Assembly (NCBI RefSeq): GCF_004362825.1
Contig: NZ_SNXZ01000001.1
Span: 682,001 to 746,000 of the forward strand
DNA length: 64,000 bases
DNA from: Labedaea rhizosphaerae
GTDB taxonomy: Bacteria > Actinomycetota > Actinomycetes > Mycobacteriales > Pseudonocardiaceae
Reading direction: 5' to 3'
In this document: positions 1 through 9,528 of the stretch, piece after piece
Layout: each line of letters opens with the position of its first letter
Numbering within the stretch: the stretch's first letter is position 1
Position numbers and translations under genes: made by a program
Notes under the pieces: model-generated
The model's database searches: none
The model's input: only the letters and a program-made list of their open reading frames with translations
What the model was told of the DNA's origin: nothing

Positions 1-1
1 C

Positions 2-1279
2 ATCGGTGAGGTGCAGATGTCCTCGGGCGCGGGCGCGTCCGACGTCACCGCGACCATCCTCGCGGTCACGGCCGCCTACGGGCTGCCGCACTGCGAAGTG
101 GACGTGATCTTCACCTCGATCACCGTCGCCTGCCACCGCGGGACGGAGGCCGCGCCGATCACCTCACTGCGCGTGGTCCGCACGCGCGGCCTGGACTACA
201 CCCGGCTCGCCGCCGTCGAACAACTCGTGCGCGACATCGCCCGCCACCGCATCGGCGCCGGGGACGCCGCCGCAGAGCTGCGCAAGCTGAGCGAGGCGCC
301 GCACCCGTACCCGCGCTGGCTTGCGACCGTCGCCTACGCGGGCATGGCCTACGCGGTCGCGATCCTCATCGGTGGCGACGCGGCCATGGCCCTGTTCGCC
401 GCGGCCATCACCGCGCTCGTCGACCGGGTCGGCCGCCTGCTGAACAAGCGCAACCTGCCGTTCTTCTTCCAGCAGGTGGTCGGCGGCGCGCTGGCGACCG
501 GCGGCGCGCTCGGCCTGCTGGCCAGCGGCTGGCTGCCCACCGAGGTGCGCCCGACGCTGGTGGTCGCCGCGTCGATCACCGTGTTGTTGTCGGGCCTCTC
601 CGTCGTCTCGACCGTGCAGGACGCGATCACCGGCTACAACGTCACGGCGGCAGGCCGCACCATGGAGGTCTCGCTGATGACGGCGGGGCTGATCGCCGGC
701 GTGGTGTTCGCGCTGGGTGTCGCGGTCAAGCTCGGGATGCCGAACGCGCCCCTCGCGGACGCCCTGCCACCGTCGGCGCTGCGGCTGCCGCTGCAGGTCG
801 TCGCCGGCGCCGCGGCCGCGTTCTGCTTCGCCTTGGCCAGCTACGCCACCCCGCGCTCGCTGATCACCGCCGCGCTCGCCGGCGGGGCGGGCACCGCCGG
901 GTACAGCTTCCTGGTCCTGCTCGGCGCCGGGCCGATCCCCGCCTCGGCGGTCGCGGCGGCGGTGATCGGGTTCGCGGGTGGCGTGGTCTCGCGGCGGCTG
1001 CGCATCCCGCCGTTGGTGGTGGCCGTGTCCGGCATGGTGCCGCTGCTGCCCGGCCTCACCACGTACCGAGCCCTGTTCCAGCTCGCGGTCGAGCGATCGC
1101 CGGCCGGGGTGTCGACGTTGATGGTCGCGATGGGGATCGCGCTGGCCCTGGGCGCGGGCGTCGTGCTCGGCGAGTACCTGGCCCAGCCGGCTCGCGCGGG
1201 CCTCGGCCGGCTCGAGCGGCGCCTGGCCGGACCTCGACTCTCCGGCCCGCTCAACCCCACCGACCGGCCCCTGCACTGA
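2..1279 (+). CDS. Threonine/serine exporter family membrane protein (ThrE type), 5' end outside window
   Basis: The reading frame is open to the left edge (first codons read IGEVQMSSGAGASDVTATIL), so the true start lies upstream. The visible part has the ThrE arrangement: a soluble N-terminal segment with the conserved SSGAGASDV stretch and an RVVRTRGLDYTRL segment, followed by about ten hydrophobic segments from AYAGMAYAVAIL to the C terminus. Family members export threonine/serine or small metabolites across the cytoplasmic membrane; the actual substrate here is not known. The internal GTG at position 11 and ATG at 17 are unlikely starts because the conserved N-terminal domain would be cut. 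The stop is followed 24 bp later by a copy of the dispersed repeat. Confidence 0.85.
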   Translation: MGEVQMSSGAGASDVTATILAVTAAYGLPHCEVDVIFTSITVACHRGTEAAPITSLRVVRTRGLDYTRLAAVEQLVRDIARHRIGAGDAAAELRKLSEAPHPYPRWLATVAYAGMAYAVAILIGGDAAMALFAAAITALVDRVGRLLNKRNLPFFFQQVVGGALATGGALGLLASGWLPTEVRPTLVVAASITVLLSGLSVVSTVQDAITGYNVTAAGRTMEVSLMTAGLIAGVVFALGVAVKLGMPNAPLADALPPSALRLPLQVVAGAAAAFCFALASYATPRSLITAALAGGAGTAGYSFLVLLGAGPIPASAVAAAVIGFAGGVVSRRLRIPPLVVAVSGMVPLLPGLTTYRALFQLAVERSPAGVSTLMVAMGIALALGAGVVLGEYLAQPARAGLGRLERRLAGPRLSGPLNPTDRPLH

Positions 1280-1303
1280 GCATCCTCGCTGGCTCCGAAG
1301 GGT

Positions 1304-1358
1304 TCAGCGGGCTTGTTCCCGGGTACCTGGAGCAGGCAATTCGTGATTCAGCGGGCTT
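1304..1358. repeat. Degenerate dispersed-repeat unit (two cores)
   Basis: Two TCAGCGGGCTT cores at 1304-1314 and 1348-1358, 44 bp apart, both followed by TGTT. The CAGGTCAG-type linker between them is not recognisable, so this is an eroded version of the composite unit seen intact at 10.8 kb. It lies between thrE and otsA; the remaining 120 bp to the otsA start show no gene. Confidence 0.75.
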
Positions 1359-1480
1359 GTTTTCGGCGACGGCGCAGGGTGAGCACCGCCACGGTCGAGG
1401 GACTGGCGGGGGCCGTGGTGCTCAGTAGTGTCGATACGGAGAGTGCGCTCGGTGACTTTCTGGCGAGGAGGCACGGGTCC

Positions 1481-2926
1481 GTGAGTGAAGCCCCGACCAC
1501 AAGACAAGAGGCCGATTTCATCGTCGTCGCCAACAGGTTGCCGGTCGACCTGGAGCGGCTGCCCGACGGCACCAAGCGCTGGAAGCACAGCCCCGGCGGC
1601 CTGGTGAGCGCGCTGGCGCCCTTCCTGCGCAACCAGGACGGCGCCTGGGTCGGCTGGCCGGGGGTCGCCGACGCCGACGTGGAGCCGTTCGAGGAAGACG
1701 GGCTGCTGCTGCACCCGGTCGCGCTGTCCGCCGACGAGGTCCGCGACTACTACGAGGGCTTCTCCAACGCGACCCTCTGGCCGCTCTACCACGACGTCGT
1801 CGCGCCGCCGGTCTTCGAACGCGACTGGTGGCAGAGCTATGTCCGGGTCAACAACCGCTTCGCCGACGCCGTGGCCAAGACCGCCGCGCCGAACGCCACC
1901 GTCTGGATCCAGGACTACCAGCTCCAACTCGCCCCCGCGATGCTCCGCGAACGCCGCCCCGACCTGCGGATCGGCTTCTTCCTGCACATCCCGTTCCCGC
2001 CCACCGAGCTCTTCATGCAGCTCCCCTGGCGCACCGAGATCGTCCGCGGCCTGCTCGGCGCGGACCTCGTCGGCTTCCACCGCCCGGGCGGTGCGCAGAA
2101 CTTCCTCTGGCTGGCGCGGCGGCTGGCCGGCCTCGAGCCCAGCCGCGGCACCGTCGGCGTGCGCACCCGTCCCGGCCTCGTGCAGGTCGGCGACCGGACG
2201 GTGCGGGTCGGCGCGTTCCCGATCTCCATCGACGCGAGCGGCCTGGACGCGATCTCCCGCAAGAAGGAGACCATCAACCGCGCGGCCGAGATCCGCCGCG
2301 AGCTCGGCAACCCGCCGAAGATCCTGCTCGGCGTCGACCGCCTCGACTACACCAAGGGCATCGACCTGCGGTTGCGCGCGCTGCAGGAACTGCTGGCCGA
2401 GGGCCGGGTCGACCCGGGCGAGGTCGCCATGGTGCAACTCGCCACGCCGAGTCGCGAACGCGTCGAGCACTACCAGCGGATGCGTGACGACATCGAGCGC
2501 GTGGTCAGCCGGATCAACGGCGAGTTCGCGCGGGTCGGGCGCCCGGTCGTGCACTACCTGCACCAGTCGGTGGACCGCAGCGAGCTGGCGGCGTTCTACC
2601 TCGCCGCCGACGTCATGGTCGTGACGCCGCTGCGGGACGGGATGAACCTCGTCTGCAAGGAATACGTGGCGTGCCGCCACGACCTCGGTGGGTCGCTGCT
2701 GCTGAGCGAGTTCGCCGGCGCGGCCGCGGAACTGACCAGTGCCTTCCTGGTCAACCCGCACGATCTGGAAGGTGTGAAGAACTCCTTGGTCGAGGCCCTC
2801 TCCATCGATCCTGCGGTCGGCCGCCGTAGGATGCGCGCGCTACGGCGTCAGGTCCTCACGCACGATGTTGACCGGTGGGCGAAGTCTTTCCTTGACGCCC
2901 TGCGGTCGGAGCCGACGCCCCAATAG
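1481..2926 (+). CDS. otsA: Trehalose-6-phosphate synthase
   Basis: Makes trehalose 6-phosphate from a nucleotide-glucose donor and glucose 6-phosphate in the cytoplasm. The protein (481 aa from this start) begins with the family signature [11 protein letters not shown] around residue 14 and carries FFLHIPFPP, the LDYTKGI glucosyltransferase signature at about 288-294, and [14 protein letters not shown] near the C-terminal NDP-sugar site, all typical of GT20. The GTG at 1481 was chosen because it has an AGGAG about 10 bp upstream and places the signature at the normal distance from the N terminus; longer in-frame starts from 1313 would add an unrelated basic leader overlapping a repeat. It is followed after 23 bp by the otsB fusion gene, so the two probably form an operon. 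Confidence 0.95.
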   Translation: MSEAPTTRQEADFIVVANRLPVDLERLPDGTKRWKHSPGGLVSALAPFLRNQDGAWVGWPGVADADVEPFEEDGLLLHPVALSADEVRDYYEGFSNATLWPLYHDVVAPPVFERDWWQSYVRVNNRFADAVAKTAAPNATVWIQDYQLQLAPAMLRERRPDLRIGFFLHIPFPPTELFMQLPWRTEIVRGLLGADLVGFHRPGGAQNFLWLARRLAGLEPSRGTVGVRTRPGLVQVGDRTVRVGAFPISIDASGLDAISRKKETINRAAEIRRELGNPPKILLGVDRLDYTKGIDLRLRALQELLAEGRVDPGEVAMVQLATPSRERVEHYQRMRDDIERVVSRINGEFARVGRPVVHYLHQSVDRSELAAFYLAADVMVVTPLRDGMNLVCKEYVACRHDLGGSLLLSEFAGAAAELTSAFLVNPHDLEGVKNSLVEALSIDPAVGRRRMRALRRQVLTHDVDRWAKSFLDALRSEPTPQ

Positions 2927-2949
2927 AACGTCGCGCGCGAAGGAGTTCC

Positions 2950-5478
2950 ATGACCGCCGAGGCCCTCCCCGCCGACCTGCGCCGCGCGATCGTCCAACTG
3001 GCGCGCACCCCGCGGCTGCTCGTCGCGTGCGACTACGACGGCACGCTCGCGCCGATCGTGGAAGACCCCGACCACGCCCGCCCGCTGCCGGAATCCGTTG
3101 GGGCACTGCGGTCACTGGCCGGCCTGCACGAGACGACGACGGCGGTGATCTCCGGGCGCGCGCTGCGGGACCTCGCGACGCTCTCGCGGTTGCCGTCCGA
3201 GGTGCACCTGGTCGGCAGCCACGGCTCGGAGTTCGACATCGGCTTCGTGCACGCACTCGACAGCGCCGCCCGCGACCTGCACCGCAGGCTCGAAGCCGAG
3301 CTGGACGGGCTGACCGACGGCAAGCCCGGCGTGCAGCTCGAGGTGAAGCCCGCGAGCATCGCCGTGCACGTGCGGCGCGCGGAACCCGATGTGGCGCAAC
3401 AGGTCCTGGACGCGGTGCGGGAAGGCCCGTGCACCTGGGACGGTGTGCAGGTCACCGAGGGCAAGGCGGTCGTCGAGCTCGCCGTCGTGCAAACGGACAA
3501 GGGCCGGGCCCTGGACACGCTGCGCCACCAGGTCGGCGCGACGGCCGCGGTGTTCCTCGGCGACGACGTGACCGACGAGAAGGCGTTCGCCCGGCTTTCC
3601 GGACCCGACGTCGGCATCCACGTCGGCGAGGGGCAAACGCTCGCCGGCTACCGGATCGAGAACACCGACCAGGTCGCGACGGTCCTCGCGTTCATGCTCG
3701 AAGAGCGGCGCAGCTGGCTCTACGGCCAGCAGGCCACGCCGATCGAGCGGCTGACCATGCTCGCCAACGAGCGCTCGGTCGCCCTGCTCACGCCCGAGGC
3801 CAAGCTGACCTGGCTCTGCCACCCCGAGCCCGACTCGGCGGCGGTCTTCGCGGACCTGCTCGGCGGCCCGGCGGCAGGCCACTTCTCCGTCACGCCCGAG
3901 CGCGGCGGTCTCCCGCTCGGTCAGCGCTACCTGCCCGGCACGATGACGGTCGAGACCCGCTACTCCGGGCTGATGATCACCGACTACCTCGACCACTTCG
4001 CCGAGCCGCACCGCACGGACCTGATCCGGGTGATCACCGGCACCGTGCCCGCGGTGATCGAACTGGCGCCCCGCCCGGAGTTCGGCCAGGTGCAGATGCG
4101 GCTGTTGCAGGCCGAGGACGGGTTGCGCGTGCTCGGTACCGGTGACCCGATCGTCCTGCGTGCGCCCGGCGTCGACTGGGAGATCACCAGCGACGGCATG
4201 CACGAGACGGCGCGCGCCGTCGTCACGCCGGAGCCCGACAAGCCGATCGTGCTCGAACTGCGGTGCGGCACCGAGGACCTCGGCCCGCACGTCGTCGCCG
4301 AGCCGGAACGCAAGGAACGCGCCGCGCGCTACTGGACCGACTGGCTGGCCAAGCTGACCCTGCCCGCGGTCGAGCGCGACCTCGTCGCCCGCTCGGCGTT
4401 GGTGCTGCGCGGGCTCTGCCACGCCGAGACCGGCGCGATCATGGCCGCGGCCACGACGTCGCTGCCCGAGGAGATCGGCGGCATTCGCAACTGGGACTAC
4501 CGCTACTGCTGGCTGCGTGACGCGTCGATGACGGCGAAGGCGCTGGTCACCCTGGGTTCGACCGAGGAGGCGGAGAAGCTGCTGGCCTGGCTGCGCGGCG
4601 TGCTCGACACCCTGCCCGGCCCGGAACGGCTGCACCCGCTCTACACGCTCGCGGGCACGACGCTGCCGCCCGAGGCCGTCATCGACACGCTGCCCGGTTA
4701 CGCGGGTTCGCGTCCCGTGCGGGTCGGCAACCTCGCGAACCAGCAGGTGCAGCTGGACGTGTTCGGCCCGGTCGTCGATCTCGTGGTCACGCTGGCCCAG
4801 ACCCGCGGCAAGATCACCGACGACGAGTGGCAGATGGTCTGCGCGATGGCCGAGGCCGTCGCTCACCGCTGGCATGAGCCGGACCACGGCATCTGGGAGG
4901 AACGCCACCGCCCACGCCACCACGTGTACTCGAAGGTCATGTGCTGGCTGACCATCGACCGCGCGTGCAAGCTCGGCGAGACCTACGGCCGCGAGACCGA
5001 CCTCAGCTGGGCGGGGCTGCGCGACCGGATCGCCGCCGAGGTGCTGGAGAAGGGCTGGAACGACGAGGTCAAGGCGTTCACCACGGCCTACGACGGCACC
5101 GATCTGGACGCCGCGACCCTGTTCATCGGCATGGTCGGCCTGATCGACCCGGCCGACGAGCGGTTCCAGTCGACGGTCACCGCGATCGAGGCCGAGCTGC
5201 GGAGCGGGTCCACGGTCTACCGCTACCACCGCGACGACGGCCTGCCGGGCAACGAGGGCGGCTTCCACCTGTGCGCGGCGTGGATGATCGAGGCCTACCT
5301 GCTGACCGGCCGGCGCCCGGAGGCCGAGGACCTGTTCGCGCAGCTCGTCGACGCGGCGGGCCCGACGGGTCTGCTGGCCGAGGAGTACGACCCCATCGCC
5401 GAGCGCTCGCTGGGCAACCACCCGCAGGCCTACTCGCACCTGGGGCTGATCCGCTGTGCCCAGCTCCTCGGCGCCTGA
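2950..5478 (+). CDS. otsB: Trehalose-phosphatase fused to a GH15 glycoside hydrolase domain
   Basis: Two-domain protein of 842 aa. Residues 1 to about 240 are a HAD-type trehalose-6-phosphate phosphatase: nucleophile motif DYDGT at 28-32 and the GDDVTDEKAF metal-binding motif around 205. Residues from about 260 to the end match glycoside hydrolase family 15 (glucoamylase / actinobacterial trehalase group): NWDYRYCWLRDAS, a GIWEERH stretch with candidate general acid E650, and NEGGFHL with candidate base E769. The first domain completes trehalose synthesis from the OtsA product. The second could hydrolyse trehalose or another alpha-glucoside; which one cannot be told from sequence. A good RBS (GAAGGAG) precedes the ATG. 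Confidence 0.9.
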   Translation: MTAEALPADLRRAIVQLARTPRLLVACDYDGTLAPIVEDPDHARPLPESVGALRSLAGLHETTTAVISGRALRDLATLSRLPSEVHLVGSHGSEFDIGFVHALDSAARDLHRRLEAELDGLTDGKPGVQLEVKPASIAVHVRRAEPDVAQQVLDAVREGPCTWDGVQVTEGKAVVELAVVQTDKGRALDTLRHQVGATAAVFLGDDVTDEKAFARLSGPDVGIHVGEGQTLAGYRIENTDQVATVLAFMLEERRSWLYGQQATPIERLTMLANERSVALLTPEAKLTWLCHPEPDSAAVFADLLGGPAAGHFSVTPERGGLPLGQRYLPGTMTVETRYSGLMITDYLDHFAEPHRTDLIRVITGTVPAVIELAPRPEFGQVQMRLLQAEDGLRVLGTGDPIVLRAPGVDWEITSDGMHETARAVVTPEPDKPIVLELRCGTEDLGPHVVAEPERKERAARYWTDWLAKLTLPAVERDLVARSALVLRGLCHAETGAIMAAATTSLPEEIGGIRNWDYRYCWLRDASMTAKALVTLGSTEEAEKLLAWLRGVLDTLPGPERLHPLYTLAGTTLPPEAVIDTLPGYAGSRPVRVGNLANQQVQLDVFGPVVDLVVTLAQTRGKITDDEWQMVCAMAEAVAHRWHEPDHGIWEERHRPRHHVYSKVMCWLTIDRACKLGETYGRETDLSWAGLRDRIAAEVLEKGWNDEVKAFTTAYDGTDLDAATLFIGMVGLIDPADERFQSTVTAIEAELRSGSTVYRYHRDDGLPGNEGGFHLCAAWMIEAYLLTGRRPEAEDLFAQLVDAAGPTGLLAEEYDPIAERSLGNHPQAYSHLGLIRCAQLLGA

Positions 5479-5534
5479 TCGGCTGCCTATGAAGGCGTTC
5501 GGAACGGGGAAGGCGCGTTCGGGCAAGAACCAGT

Positions 5535-6104
5535 GTGACCACGACGAAGCCGGACGCGGCCGTTCCCACCGATGAGCCGCGCCTAGCCCTGGCGGCGCTC
5601 TTCGACGGCCACGCCCGCGAACTGCACCGCTACCTCGCGCGGCGCCTGGACCCGGCGAGCGCCGAAGACCTCGTCGCGCAGACCTTCCTGGAAGCCTGGC
5701 AGCACTGGGACCGGTACCGCCCGGAGGCCGGGTCGCCGCGGGCGTGGCTGTACGGCATCGCGACCAACCTGCTGCGCAGGCACAGCCGCGACGAGGAGCG
5801 CCGGCTGCGCGCCTACGGCAAGGCGGGCGCGATGGCACCCACCGACGAGCCCGCCGACACCCGTGCGGACGCACGCGTCGACGCCAGTGGGCAGTCGGCC
5901 GCGCTGGCCACCGGCCTCTCCGCCCTGCGCGCCGAGGAGCGCGACGTCCTGCTGCTCGTCGCCTGGGCCGGGCTGACCCCGGCCGAGGTCGCAGAGGCGC
6001 TGAGCCTCAACCCACCGACCGTCCGCACGAGGCTGCACCGGGCGCGCGCCGCCCTGCGCAAGCACATCGGCGCCACCGCACCCCAGGAGCACAACCATGG
6101 CTGA
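5535..6104 (+). CDS. ECF (sigma-70 family) RNA polymerase sigma factor
   Basis: A 189-aa extracytoplasmic-function sigma factor. Region 2 is seen as LFDGHARELHRYLARRL...AEDLVAQTFLEAW and GSPRAWLYGIATNLLRRHSR; region 4 is LRAEERDVLLLVAWAGLTPAEVAEAL followed by the recognition helix NPPTVRTRLHRARAALRKH. It starts with GTG 56 bp after the otsB fusion gene and its last 8 bases overlap the start of the next gene, a translational coupling that suggests the two products act together. No zinc-binding anti-sigma domain is present in the partner, so regulation is probably not through a classical ZAS anti-sigma factor. Confidence 0.9.
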   Translation: MTTTKPDAAVPTDEPRLALAALFDGHARELHRYLARRLDPASAEDLVAQTFLEAWQHWDRYRPEAGSPRAWLYGIATNLLRRHSRDEERRLRAYGKAGAMAPTDEPADTRADARVDASGQSAALATGLSALRAEERDVLLLVAWAGLTPAEVAEALSLNPPTVRTRLHRARAALRKHIGATAPQEHNHG

Positions 6105-7107
6105 GATCACCGACGACCGCCTCGACGAGCTGCTCGGCGGCTTCCGCGCCGACGTGCCCGAGCCCAGCACGCAGACCATCGACGACCTGCGCGCGGACCT
6201 GCTCGCCGCCACCGTCCCGCCCGAGGTCCGGCCGCTGGCCCCGGACGCGGTCCGGCCGCTGCGCCCGACCACACCTCGTGGTCGCCGTCGCGCGCTCATC
6301 GGCCTGCTCGCCGCGGCCGCAGTGGTCGCCGCGCTCGCCATCGGCGCGGTGGCGTTCCTGCCCCACGCCGACGAGATCACGGTCGGCGGTTCGCACGCCG
6401 TGGGGCTGCCGCCCATGCCGGACAAGCCGATCAACCGGGCGGGCGAGCTGAGCAGGCACGTCACGATGCCGAAGCTCGGGCCGGGCCAGTACCTGTACCT
6501 GCGGGACGCCACCACGCAGTACCCGACCGCGTCCGGCCCCGGCGGCACCGTGACCGGCGAGCAGTGGGTGACCTACGACCCGAAGGACCAGTGGCGCGAG
6601 CACCGCACGTCCACCGGCGAAGCGCAGGGCGGCACCGACCGCAACCAGCCGGAAGATTGGCGCGGTCCCGGGACGGACATCGGCAACGGCAACACGGCGG
6701 CGATGCGCGCGCTGCCAAGCGATCCGGCCCAGTTGTACCGGTGGCTCGCCAAGAAGTTCGCGCACGACCAGGACGCACCGACGAAGGCGGTCAACTACCT
6801 CTTCCACAGCCTGTACGTGGACTACTCCATTCCTGCCGCGACGAAGGCGGCGATGTACGAGGTTCTCGGATATCTGCCCGGCGTCCAGGTCACGCGCACC
6901 ACGTTGCCGGACCACACGCAGGTCACGGTGCTCACCCGGATGTACGAGGGCCTGCGGGTCCAGTTGTTCGTCGACCCCCGGGACGGGCACGTGGCCGGAT
7001 ACCGCGACATCGCCGCCGAGGACCAGAACGGCGTCAAGGCAGGCTATGTGATCCTCGTCGGCTACAACACGATGTCCGTTGTGGACAGCATCGAGAGCAG
7101 GCCCTGA
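6097..7107 (+). CDS. CU044_5270 family membrane protein, partner of the sigma factor
   Basis: A 336-aa protein with a short cytoplasmic N-terminal part (about 65 residues), one transmembrane helix (ALIGLLAAAAVVAALAIGAVAFL, near residues 68-90) and a large extracytoplasmic region. This architecture and the position directly behind an ECF sigma gene match the actinobacterial CU044_5270 family, which is often found in this arrangement. A role as anti-sigma or sensor protein is an inference from context. It converges on radA with only 18 bp between the two stop codons. Confidence 0.8.
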   Translation: MAEITDDRLDELLGGFRADVPEPSTQTIDDLRADLLAATVPPEVRPLAPDAVRPLRPTTPRGRRRALIGLLAAAAVVAALAIGAVAFLPHADEITVGGSHAVGLPPMPDKPINRAGELSRHVTMPKLGPGQYLYLRDATTQYPTASGPGGTVTGEQWVTYDPKDQWREHRTSTGEAQGGTDRNQPEDWRGPGTDIGNGNTAAMRALPSDPAQLYRWLAKKFAHDQDAPTKAVNYLFHSLYVDYSIPAATKAAMYEVLGYLPGVQVTRTTLPDHTQVTVLTRMYEGLRVQLFVDPRDGHVAGYRDIAAEDQNGVKAGYVILVGYNTMSVVDSIESRP

Positions 7108-7125
7108 CGCTCCACTGTGGACGCT

Positions 7126-8505
7126 TCAGGTGGTCAGATCGGCAGCCACCTGAAGCGCCGCACCGATGTTCGGCACGACCTTCACCCGGATCCCCGGCGG
7201 CACTTTGCCCGAGTCGGGCGGCACCAGCGCGCGGGTGAACCCGAGCCGGGCGGCCTCCGCCAGCCGCCGCCCCACTCCGCTCACCCGGCGCACCTCGCCG
7301 GCCAGGCCGACCTCGCCGAGCACGACGAGGTCGCTCGGTAATGCGACATCGTGTGCTGCGGAGGCCATGGCCAGCGCCAGCGCCAAGTCCGCGGCCGGTT
7401 CGGTCACCCGCATGCCGCCGACGGTCGCGGCGAACACGTCGTTGCCGCCGATGCGCACCCCGCCACGGCGTTCCAGCACCGCCAGCACCATGGCCACCCG
7501 CGCGGAGTCGAGCCCGCTCACGGCGCGCCGGGGCACCGCGAGCGCGGACTTGGAGACAAGCGCCTGCACCTCGCCGAGCAGCGGCCGCTTGCCCTCCACG
7601 ATCACCGTCACGGCGGTGCCCGGGACGTCGGCGTCACCGCGGTTGAGGAAAAGCCCGGACGGATCCGGCACGCCCTCGATGCCGTCGTCGACCATGTCGA
7701 AGCAGCCGACCTCGTCGGCCGGGCCGAACCGGTTCTTCACGCCGCGCAGCAGCCGCAACGTGGAGTGACGGTCGCCCTCGAACTGCAGCACCACGTCGAC
7801 CAGGTGCTCGAGCACCCGCGGCCCGGCGACCGAACCCTCCTTGGTCACGTGGCCGACCAGCAGCACCGGCAGGCCGCGCTCCTTGGCCAGGGCCACCAGC
7901 GCCGCGGTGACCGCACGCACCTGCGTCACCCCGCCCGGCGAGCCGTCGACCACCGGCGACGACATGGTCTGGACCGAGTCCACGACCAGCAGACCCGGCT
8001 GCACGGCGTCGACGTGCCCGAGCAGCGCCGACAGATCGCTCTCGGCCGCCAGGAACACGGCCTCGTGCACGTTGCCCGTGCGTTCGGCACGCAGCCGGAC
8101 CTGGCCCGCCGACTCCTCACCGGTGACGTAGAGCGCGCTCGTGCCCGTGGTGGCCGCCCATTGGTAGGTGACCTCGAGCAGCAGCGTCGACTTGCCGACC
8201 CCGGGCTCGCCCGCCAGCAGGACGACGACGCCCGGCACCAAACCGCCGCCCAGCACCCGGTCCAGCTCGTCGACGCCCGTCTTGGTCGCCCGCGCGGACT
8301 CGACGTCCACCTCGTGGATGCGTCGCGCGGGCGCGCTCGGGGCCCCCGCGGCCACCTTGGTCAGCGCGGACCGCGGCACACCGGTCTCCTCGAGGGAGCC
8401 CCAGGCCTGGCACTCCGGGCACCGGCCGAACCACTTCGCGACCTCGTGCCCGCACTCGCCACACCGGTAGGCGGCCTTCACGGTCCGTGCGTTCTTCGTC
8501 ACCAC
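7126..8505 (-). CDS. radA: DNA repair protein RadA (Sms)
   Basis: A 459-aa RecA-like ATPase that helps process branched recombination intermediates. Visible in order: an N-terminal four-cysteine zinc finger (CGEC at 15-18, CPEC at 29-32), Walker A GEPGVGKST at 99-107, Walker B LLVVDSVQTM, the RadA-specific KNRFG motif (GVKNRFGPADEVGCF) and a C-terminal Lon-like domain (VPRRAVSGLDSARVAMVLAVL...). Length and domain order are standard. The upstream neighbour on the same strand is a lipoprotein gene; the diadenylate cyclase gene often near radA in actinobacteria is not present here. Confidence 0.95.
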   Translation of the reverse strand: MVTKNARTVKAAYRCGECGHEVAKWFGRCPECQAWGSLEETGVPRSALTKVAAGAPSAPARRIHEVDVESARATKTGVDELDRVLGGGLVPGVVVLLAGEPGVGKSTLLLEVTYQWAATTGTSALYVTGEESAGQVRLRAERTGNVHEAVFLAAESDLSALLGHVDAVQPGLLVVDSVQTMSSPVVDGSPGGVTQVRAVTAALVALAKERGLPVLLVGHVTKEGSVAGPRVLEHLVDVVLQFEGDRHSTLRLLRGVKNRFGPADEVGCFDMVDDGIEGVPDPSGLFLNRGDADVPGTAVTVIVEGKRPLLGEVQALVSKSALAVPRRAVSGLDSARVAMVLAVLERRGGVRIGGNDVFAATVGGMRVTEPAADLALALAMASAAHDVALPSDLVVLGEVGLAGEVRRVSGVGRRLAEAARLGFTRALVPPDSGKVPPGIRVKVVPNIGAALQVAADLTT

Positions 8506-8541
8506 GCCCTCACGGTAGAGGCGGGCACCGACAATCCGCGG

Positions 8542-9237
8542 TTACTCCGCCGGGGAGCCACCCGGCGGAGCGACCGGCACGTTCAGCGTCACCGAGCCCG
8601 ACTGGGCGAAGGTGAAGGTGACGGTGATGCTCTGTCCGGGCTGCACCGTCGTGTTGACCTGCTTGAGCACGATGTTGATCTGGCCCGTCGGGAGCTGCGC
8701 GCTCGACGTCTCGGTCGTCGTGGTCGTCTCGGTCGTGGTGGTCGTGGTCTGCGACGAGCCACTGGTCTGGGTGCCCGTGGTGGTCGTCGGGGCGCTGCTG
8801 GACGAGGACTCGGCGGTCGGCGTGACCTGCGCCGTCGCGCTCTGGCTCGGCCGGTCCACGGCGTCCGCGCCCGCGACCAGCGCCGTGCCGGGCAGCAGGT
8901 CGAGCGAGCCGGTGAGCTCCGCGGGCTTGCTGATCGTGCTGGTCACCGAGACCAGGGTGTCCTTGACCGGACCGGAGTTGACGATCGTGACGATGAGCGG
9001 CACGTCGCTGCCGACCGCGTAGGTCCGCCCGTTCTCCGGGTACGCGACGAGCGCGTCGCGCACCGCGATCTTGCCCGCCTGGGCGATGCCGCCGTTGACC
9101 GCGGGCGGCATCCCCGAGGTCTGCGCGAGCTGGCCGGACCCGCACGCGGCCACCGTCAGCAGCGCGGCGATGCCGAGCCCCAGCACGGCCGGCACGGTCC
9201 GACGCCGAGGAGTCGCTTCCTGCTGTGCACGCCTCAC
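8542..9237 (-). CDS. Secreted lipoprotein with Ser/Thr-rich linker
   Basis: A 231-aa protein with a basic N terminus, a hydrophobic stretch VPAVLGLGIAALLTV and a lipobox ending VAAC (Cys about residue 32), so it should be lipid-anchored outside the membrane. The mature part holds a beta-rich domain (YAVGSDVPLIVTIVNSGPVKDTL), a low-complexity Ser/Thr/Thr-Glu linker (around 150-190) and a C-terminal segment (VQPGQSITVTFTFAQSGSVTLNVPV) like the metal- or copper-chaperone-like lipoproteins of actinobacteria. The exact function is not recognised. It is 36 bp upstream of radA and divergent from carD. Confidence 0.75.
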   Translation of the reverse strand: MRRAQQEATPRRRTVPAVLGLGIAALLTVAACGSGQLAQTSGMPPAVNGGIAQAGKIAVRDALVAYPENGRTYAVGSDVPLIVTIVNSGPVKDTLVSVTSTISKPAELTGSLDLLPGTALVAGADAVDRPSQSATAQVTPTAESSSSSAPTTTTGTQTSGSSQTTTTTTETTTTTETSSAQLPTGQINIVLKQVNTTVQPGQSITVTFTFAQSGSVTLNVPVAPPGGSPAE

Positions 9238-9495
9238 GATCGCGGGTCCTTCCTAGCGTCACCCAGTCTCCGGCGGAAGGGTATCCGGGCACTCGCGCGC
9301 GTGTTGCGTGTGGTCCACCGGAAACGGTTCCGCCCACTGTCCACAGTGGAGATGAATTGGCGTTGTCCGGCCAAATCCCCAAGGGGCGCCATGCATGCCG
9401 CCAGCCGGTTTGTCAACCCCCGTTCGGCCCTGCATGGTGCCGCTGACCTGCGAAGACGGATCACCCATCCGGCGTGCCCCCTGTTCGGGCCGTGC

Positions 9496-9501
9496 TAAGA
9501 T
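9496..9501 (+). promoter_or_regulatory. Candidate extended -10 element for carD
   Basis: TAAGAT preceded by TGC (extended -10, TGNTAAGAT) lies 27 bp before the carD RBS region and 28-33 bp before the start codon. No good -35 hexamer is visible 16-18 bp upstream, which is common for actinobacterial housekeeping promoters. The rest of the 290-bp gap between the lipoprotein gene and carD shows no gene. Confidence 0.4.
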
Positions 9502-9528
9502 GGAGTCAGCGAAAGGGGCAGAGGACAC

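Noticed and set aside
3112-5874. 920-codon open frame on the minus strand opposite otsB-GH15
   Set aside because: Composition is Arg/Gly/Ala/Val-rich with no motif; the plus-strand frame has clear HAD and GH15 motifs. High-GC codon bias creates long antisense frames.
7351-9498. 715-codon open frame on the plus strand opposite radA and the lipoprotein
   Set aside because: His/Arg-rich shadow sequence crossing two real genes.
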